Below are positions 59,294 through 64,000 of a DNA stretch of 64,000 bases, piece after piece. Within the stretch, counting starts at the first letter, position 1, and every line of letters begins with the position of its first letter. Location of the stretch: the NCBI RefSeq assembly GCF_018623035.1, contig NZ_CP076023.1, forward strand, positions 868,001 through 932,000, in the 5' to 3' direction. The DNA comes from Cellulomonas dongxiuzhuiae (GTDB lineage Bacteria > Actinomycetota > Actinomycetes > Actinomycetales > Cellulomonadaceae). Below the pieces are notes generated by a model. It did no database searches, was not told the DNA's origin, and saw only the letters and a list, made by a program, of their open reading frames with translations. Made by a program: the position numbers and the translations under genes.

Positions 59294-60274
59294 GTGACCT
59301 CGCCGACCCCGACCGAGCCCGCCCTCGACCCGGTGCCCGACCCGCAGCCCGCCGGTGAGCCGGGTACGCCGTCCGACGGCGTCGGCGCGACGCCCGCGCC
59401 GGGCACGGTCCCGCCGGGACGCTCGCTGCGCCTGGGTCAGGGGGCGCTCGTCCTGGCGGCGACTCCCATCGGTGACGCCGAGGACGCGTCGGGCCGCCTG
59501 CGCCGGCTGCTGGCGGAGGCGGACGTCGTCGCCGCCGAGGACACGCGACGCACGCGCGCGCTGGCCGCGCGGCTGGGCGTCACCATCACGGGGCGCGTCG
59601 TCAGCCACCACGAGCACAACGAGTCCGGGCGGTCGGACGAGCTCCTCGACGTCGTCGCGCACGGCGGCACGGTGCTCGTCGTGACGGACGCCGGCATGCC
59701 GACCGTGTCGGACCCCGGGTTCCGCGTCGTGCAGGCGGCGGTGGCCGCGGGGCTGCCGGTCACGGTGGCGCCCGGTCCCAGCGCGGTCCTGGCGGCGCTC
59801 GCGCTGTCGGGCCTGCCGACCGACCGCTTCTGCTTCGAGGGCTTCCTGCCGCGCCGCGCGGGCGACCGTGCGCGGACGCTGGCCGCGCTCGCGTCCGAGC
59901 GTCGCACGATGGTGCTGTTCGAGGCCCCGCACCGCGTGGCCGAGGCCCTCGACGCGCTGGTCGTGGCGTTCGGCGCGCAGCGCCCGGCGGCGGTGTGCCG
60001 CGAGCTGACCAAGACGTACGAGGAGGTCCGTCGCGGACCGCTCGCGGAGCTCGCCGCGTGGGCGCACGCGGGGGAGGTGCGCGGCGAGGTCGTGCTCGTC
60101 GTCGGCGGCGCCCCGTCGGAGGGGCGGCGCGACGTCGCCGACCTGGTGCCCGAGGTCCTGGCGCGCGTCGACGCGGGGGAGCGGCTCAAGACCGTCGTCG
60201 CGGAGGTCGCCGAGGTGACGGGGGTCGTCAAGCGCGACCTGTACGCGGCGGCACTGGCGGCGCGGCGGCCGTGA
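59294..60274 (+). CDS. rsmI: 16S rRNA 2'-O-methyltransferase RsmI
   Basis: A 326-residue SAM methyltransferase acting on C1402 of 16S rRNA. The first 50 residues are a Pro/Ala-rich extension; the core then starts LVLAATPIGDAEDASGRLRRLLAEADVVAAEDTRRTRALAARLG, with SHHEHNE, TDAGMPTVSDPG and the SAM region APGPSAVLAALALSGLPTDRFCFEGFLPR. These motifs define RsmI/YraL. GTG 59294 has CAGGCT six bases upstream. It is divergent from the mannosyltransferase gene. Confidence 0.93.
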   Translation: MTSPTPTEPALDPVPDPQPAGEPGTPSDGVGATPAPGTVPPGRSLRLGQGALVLAATPIGDAEDASGRLRRLLAEADVVAAEDTRRTRALAARLGVTITGRVVSHHEHNESGRSDELLDVVAHGGTVLVVTDAGMPTVSDPGFRVVQAAVAAGLPVTVAPGPSAVLAALALSGLPTDRFCFEGFLPRRAGDRARTLAALASERRTMVLFEAPHRVAEALDALVVAFGAQRPAAVCRELTKTYEEVRRGPLAELAAWAHAGEVRGEVVLVVGGAPSEGRRDVADLVPEVLARVDAGERLKTVVAEVAEVTGVVKRDLYAAALAARRP

Positions 60275-60432
60275 CGCCGCCACGGCCGGCGCCGTCCGCA
60301 CCGTGGGACGCGGCTCCGCCGGGACCGGCCTGGGTCGTCCTGCGGACGCCGGACGACGACCGAGGCCGGTCTCGACGAGGGCGCCGGGCCGGGACGGCTG
60401 CGGCCGGTGCCGGGGACGGGCACAGTGGTGCC

Positions 60433-61689
60433 GTGGGAGACGGCCGGAGGACCTGCGGGGCGTGGCGACGCGCGGCGCTCGGGCGTGCGGCCCCCGTCCT
60501 CGTCCTGGCCCTGCTCGTGGTCGGCTGCTCGCCCGACGCCCCCGACCCGCCGACGACCTCCGCGGCAGCGCCGGCGCCGCCGTCCGCCACGACGCCGGTA
60601 CCCCCGCCCGACGCGGCGACCGCGCCTGCGGTGCGGGACGTCCCGACCGTCACGGTGGCGTCCGTGCAGGACGTCGTGACGGGGCTGGACGCACCGTGGG
60701 GGCTGGCGTTCCTGCCGGACGGGCGCGCGCTGGTGACGCTGCGGGACGCGGCTCGGCTCGTCGTCGTCGGGGCCGACGGGTCGCTGACGGACGTGACCGG
60801 CCCGGGTGCCGACGAGATCGCGACGGCCACGGTGCCGCGCGGCGAGGGCGGCCTGCTCGGCGTGGCCGTGGTCCCGGGTGCCGGTTCGGCGGGCCCCGTC
60901 GACGTCACCGTGTACCTGACGTCCCGCCAGGACAACCGCGTCCTGCGCGCGACGCTCGACGGCACGACGCTCGGGCCCGCGCGCGTCCTGCTCGAGGGCA
61001 TCCCGAACGGCACGAACCACAACGGCGGGCGCCTGGCCTTCGGCCCGGACGGCTTCCTGTACGTCACGACGGGCGACACCTACACGACGCGGCTGGCGCC
61101 GGACCCGGGCAGCCTCGGTGGCAAGGTGCTGCGCGTGACGGCCGACGGCGCGCCCGCGCCCGGCAACCCCGACCCGTCCTCGCCCGTGTGGACGCGCGGG
61201 CACCGCAACGTGCAGGGCATCGGCTGGGCGCCCGACGGGCGGGCCTTCGCCGCGGAGTTCGGCCAGGACACCTGGGACGAGCTCAACGTGCTGCACGCGG
61301 GCGCCGACCACGGCTGGCCCGCGGTCGAGGGGCAGGGCGGCGCGGCGCAGGGGTACGCCGACCCGGTGGCCGTGTGGGCCACGTCGGAGGCGTCGCCGTC
61401 GGGCCTCGCGGTGACCGACGAGGGCGTGTACCTCGCCGGCCTGCGGGGCCGCACGCTGTGGCGCGTCCCGCTGCGGCCGGTCACCGCCGCCGCGCTCGAC
61501 GACCCCGCCGCCGACGCGGCCGGGATCGGCACGCCGCAGCCCCTGCTGGCGGGCGAGCACGGCCGGCTGCGGGCCGTCGAGGTCGCCCCCGACGGCTCGC
61601 TGTGGGTGCTGACGAACAACACCGACGGCCGCGGTGATCCGGAGCCCGGGGACGACCGCGTCCTGCGCGTCACCGTGAGAGCGGACTGA
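60433..61689 (+). CDS. PQQ-type sugar dehydrogenase-like lipoprotein
   Basis: A 418-residue exported lipoprotein: basic start, hydrophobic APVLVLALLVVG and lipobox Cys near 30. A six-bladed propeller of the glucose/sorbosone dehydrogenase (soluble GDH/YliI) family covers about 75-415, with GLDAPWGLAFLPDG, HNGGRLAFGPDGFLYVTTGD, RGHRNVQGIGW and HGWPAVEG. Such proteins oxidise aldoses with PQQ, though many lack tight cofactor binding. GTG 60433 is chosen for its CACAGT box six bases upstream and lipobox spacing; GTG 60271, overlapping the rsmI stop, would add 54 residues before the signal. Confidence 0.87.
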   Translation: MGDGRRTCGAWRRAALGRAAPVLVLALLVVGCSPDAPDPPTTSAAAPAPPSATTPVPPPDAATAPAVRDVPTVTVASVQDVVTGLDAPWGLAFLPDGRALVTLRDAARLVVVGADGSLTDVTGPGADEIATATVPRGEGGLLGVAVVPGAGSAGPVDVTVYLTSRQDNRVLRATLDGTTLGPARVLLEGIPNGTNHNGGRLAFGPDGFLYVTTGDTYTTRLAPDPGSLGGKVLRVTADGAPAPGNPDPSSPVWTRGHRNVQGIGWAPDGRAFAAEFGQDTWDELNVLHAGADHGWPAVEGQGGAAQGYADPVAVWATSEASPSGLAVTDEGVYLAGLRGRTLWRVPLRPVTAAALDDPAADAAGIGTPQPLLAGEHGRLRAVEVAPDGSLWVLTNNTDGRGDPEPGDDRVLRVTVRAD

Positions 61690-61855
61690 GAGTCGCGGCT
61701 CTCCCGGCGTGTGCGGTTCGGGAGAATCGTCCGGGTCGGTACTGTGTGCGCCGTCCGACGGTCGTCCCGCGGCTCGTCGGTGACCGGCCGGACGACGATG
61801 GCGGCGGTGATCACCAGCACGACACGCGACGACGAGCACACGACAGGGAGCCGAC

Positions 61856-62023
61856 ATGCCGGCGAGGGCCAAGAGCATCCTCATGTGGATCGTCGTGATC
61901 TTCCTCATCTACGCCGTGGCGACGAACCCCGACCGTGCGGCGTCGGTGGTCGAGGGCATCGGGGACTTCGTCTACAGCGTGTTCTCGGGCTTCGCGCGCT
62001 TCTTCAGCAACCTGGCGGACTGA
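61856..62023 (+). CDS. Small single-pass membrane protein
   Basis: A 55-residue protein, ATG 61856 with AGGGAG about seven bases upstream. One hydrophobic helix (SILMWIVVIFLIYAVATNP) is followed by an amphipathic end (VVEGIGDFVYSVFSGFARFFSNLAD). Function unknown. It lies 52 bases ahead of the PH-domain gene on the same strand and may be cotranscribed with it. Confidence 0.65.
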   Translation: MPARAKSILMWIVVIFLIYAVATNPDRAASVVEGIGDFVYSVFSGFARFFSNLAD

Positions 62024-62075
62024 CGGACCGCGCCGCGGCGACGTCGCGGCGCGACGACGGGCGGGAGGTGACGAC

Positions 62076-63224
62076 GTGACGACGGACCACGCGACCCGCA
62101 TCGTCATGTCCCACCGGCTGCTGCGCCGGTACGTGCTGCCGAGCGAGCGCGTCGTCCTGGCGACGCGGCGGCACTGGGCCAAGCTCCTCGAGCCGGCGCT
62201 GGTCGCCGCCGGGGTGTTCGCGGTCTGCGGCTGGCTGACGTACGTGCTGCAGCCGACCGTGGGGGACGGCGCCCTCGTGGTGTGGTGGCTGTGGCTCGCG
62301 GCGCTCGCGAGGTTCGGGTGGTACCTGCTGCTGTGGCGCGTGGAGTGGTTCGTCGCCACCGACAAGCGGATGCTCCTGCTGACCGGGCTCGTCACCCACC
62401 AGGTCGGCATGATGCCGCTCATGAAGGTGACGGACATGCGGTACTCGCGGTCCGTCCTGGGGCAGATGCTCGGCTACGGCCAGTTCCTCCTCGAGTCCGC
62501 GGGGCAGGACCAGGCGCTGCGGCAGATCGGGTGGGTGGCGCGCCCGGACGCGACGTACCGCGACCTGTGCGCCCTGATCTTCACGCCCGTCACGACGCCG
62601 CCGTCCGACGGCGAGGACGACGCCGGCCCGCGCCCGTCGCACCGCGGGCGCCTGCGCCGTCCCGACGGCCCGCCCCCGTCGGTGCCCCCGGCACGCGTGC
62701 CGTCGCGCGAGGCCGGTGCCGTCGCGGTCGCGGAGGCGCCCACGACGACGCCCGCGGGCGGGACCCGCGAGGTCGGGGACCCGCGCCGCGTGGCCGCGGG
62801 CGGCCGTGCCGGTGACGGGCCGCCGGACCGGTGGGCGGAGCCCGTCGTCGTGTGGCCGACGCGCGAGCGCCCGTTCGAGCCGGACGACACCCAGCCGCTG
62901 CGTCTGCGCACGCCCGACGAGACCGACGACGTGGACGTCCCGCCCGACGAGGACGTCGCCACCCGGCGCCGGCTGCCGCCCACGCTGGCGGAGGCGGAGG
63001 AGGACGGCACGTCGGTCGAGGCCGAGGCGATCGCCGGTGAGGAGGCCCTGCGCCTCGACGAGGAGGAGGCCCACGAGCGGTCGTGGGACGTCTCGGAGGG
63101 GACCGCGCGGTTCGTCGACCTGGGCCGGCGCGGGTGGCGCGAGGACGTCGAGGCACCCGAGGAGCCGGCCGAGCCGCGTCCGGAGCGCGGAAACCCGGAC
63201 GGCGACGAGGGACGTCGCACCTAG
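62076..63224 (+). CDS. Bacterial PH-domain membrane protein (YdbT-like)
   Basis: A 382-residue protein. Two membrane helices (LEPALVAAGVFAVCGWLTYVL, LVVWWLWLAALARFGWYLLLW) precede a bPH2-type domain (VEWFVATDKRMLLLTGLVTHQVGMMPLMKVTDMRYSRSVLGQMLGYGQFLLESAGQ). The remaining 210 residues are charged and disordered. Role unknown. GTG 62076 has GGGAGG six bases upstream. It precedes metG by nine bases but metG has its own leaderless promoter. Confidence 0.85.
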   Translation: MTTDHATRIVMSHRLLRRYVLPSERVVLATRRHWAKLLEPALVAAGVFAVCGWLTYVLQPTVGDGALVVWWLWLAALARFGWYLLLWRVEWFVATDKRMLLLTGLVTHQVGMMPLMKVTDMRYSRSVLGQMLGYGQFLLESAGQDQALRQIGWVARPDATYRDLCALIFTPVTTPPSDGEDDAGPRPSHRGRLRRPDGPPPSVPPARVPSREAGAVAVAEAPTTTPAGGTREVGDPRRVAAGGRAGDGPPDRWAEPVVVWPTRERPFEPDDTQPLRLRTPDETDDVDVPPDEDVATRRRLPPTLAEAEEDGTSVEAEAIAGEEALRLDEEEAHERSWDVSEGTARFVDLGRRGWREDVEAPEEPAEPRPERGNPDGDEGRRT

Positions 63225-63233
63225 GATCGACCC

Positions 63234-64000
63234 ATGTCCCGCATCCTGTCGGCCGTGGCCTGGCCCTACGCCAACGGCCCCCGCCACATCGGTCACGTCG
63301 CCGGCTTCGGCATCCCCTCCGACGTCTTCAGCCGGTACATGCGCATGGCGGGCCACGACGTGCTCATGGTCTCGGGCACCGACGAGCACGGCACGCCCAT
63401 CCTCGTGCAGGCCGACAAGGAGGGCGTGAGCCCCCAGGAGCTCGCGGACCGCTACAACCGCGTGATCGCCGAGGACCTGACGGCACTCGGGCTGTCGTAC
63501 GACCTGTTCACGCGCACCACCACGCGCAACCACTACGCCGTGGTGCAGGAGATGTTCCGCACGGTGCACAAGAACGGCTACATGATCGAGCGGACCACGA
63601 AGGGCGCGGTGAGCCCGTCGACGGGCCGCACGCTGCCGGACCGCTACATCGAGGGCACGTGCCCGATCTGCGGCTACGACGGCGCGCGCGGCGACCAGTG
63701 CGACAACTGCGGCAACCAGCTCGACGCGATCGAGCTCATCAACCCGAAGAGCAAGATCAACGGCGAGACGCCGAAGTTCGTGGAGTCCGAGCACTTCTTC
63801 CTCGACCTGCCGGCGTTCGTCGACGCGCTCGGGGACTGGCTGCGCACGCGCACCGAGTGGCGCCCGAACGTCCTGAAGTTCTCCCTGAACCTGCTCGACG
63901 ACGTGCGTCCGCGCGCCATGACGCGTGACATCGACTGGGGCATCCCCGTGCCGCTCGACGGGTGGGAGCAGAACCCGACCAAGCGTCTGTACGTGTGGTT
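63234..64000 (+). CDS. metG: Methionyl-tRNA synthetase (5' part)
   Basis: The first 255 codons of MetRS; the rest is beyond the window. The class I HIGH motif is HIGH (18-21) in [12 protein letters not shown], followed by [11 protein letters not shown] and a Cys-knuckle insert [18 protein letters not shown], the zinc-binding type. It charges tRNA-Met. ATG 63234 has a perfect TAGGAT box six bases upstream, in the 3' end of the PH-domain gene. Confidence 0.96.
   Translation, partial: MSRILSAVAWPYANGPRHIGHVAGFGIPSDVFSRYMRMAGHDVLMVSGTDEHGTPILVQADKEGVSPQELADRYNRVIAEDLTALGLSYDLFTRTTTRNHYAVVQEMFRTVHKNGYMIERTTKGAVSPSTGRTLPDRYIEGTCPICGYDGARGDQCDNCGNQLDAIELINPKSKINGETPKFVESEHFFLDLPAFVDALGDWLRTRTEWRPNVLKFSLNLLDDVRPRAMTRDIDWGIPVPLDGWEQNPTKRLYVW

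Noticed and set aside
60271..60432. GTG 60271 as start of the sugar dehydrogenase lipoprotein
   Set aside because: It would place 54 low-complexity residues before a normal lipoprotein signal; GTG 60433 has a -10 box six bases upstream and gives a standard signal length.

Overview
The window is very GC-rich, almost fully coding actinobacterial DNA. The gene set fits a Micrococcales bacterium, most likely Cellulomonas or a close relative: several glycoside hydrolases (GH15, GH20, GH39), a fused oleBC gene, an actinobacterial Glp/SepX division locus, a protein mannosyltransferase next to rsmI, and many leaderless genes in which a TANNNT-type -10 box ends 6-7 bases before ATG/GTG. The genus is inference; no rRNA is present. 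I see no prophage, insertion sequence or CRISPR array.

Layout: 1-4.4 kb, the end of oleA, oleBC and oleD (head-to-head long-chain olefin synthesis), overlapping by four bases. 4.4-7.9 kb, OsmC-like protein, SNF2-type ATPase, membrane protein. 7.9-15.5 kb, pyruvate oxidase-like enzyme, FAD monooxygenase, cupin, a large LuxR-type ATPase regulator (LAL) and a divergent SDR; two related 18-bp dyads sit the same distance ahead of the cupin and the SDR. 15.5-18.6 kb, L,D-transpeptidase lipoprotein, GH15 enzyme, His/Asp-rich microprotein. 18.8-25.6 kb, a 2252-residue surface protein (VWA domain, eleven cross-linkable repeats, LATTG sorting signal). 25.7-29.6 kb, stress-type SDR, acidic microprotein, LigD-like PE-POL protein without ligase, YihY protein. 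29.7-34.1 kb, GH39 enzyme with its own promoter, NarL-type two-component pair, small unknown protein. 34.1-37.2 kb, CPBP protease, an XRE-TPR regulator followed by a 39-residue secreted-peptide gene with dyads ahead of it, and a small Sm-like protein. 37.2-39.6 kb, two overlapping transporter genes. 39.7-44.9 kb, a candidate 98-nt small RNA, a decayed helicase-nuclease and a small conserved protein. 44.9-53.5 kb, mscL, SAF protein, fmdB, a CIRCE-like element, penicillin acylase, 5-FTHF cyclo-ligase, glp/moeA-like gene, rimJ-like gene, sepX/glpR-like gene. 53.6-64 kb, tRNA-Ala(CGC), UDPGP-type UGPase, GlsB-like protein, GH20, protein mannosyltransferase, rsmI, sugar dehydrogenase lipoprotein, two membrane proteins, and the start of metG.

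The most promising possibly undescribed systems are the XRE-TPR regulator/secreted peptide pair (35.2-36.9 kb), the LAL regulator with its paired operators (11.9-14.6 kb), and a decapeptide repeat, PxTGxxPVVR, shared by the decayed helicase-nuclease and the SepX-like division protein. All assignments come from reading motifs and context by eye; no database search was run.
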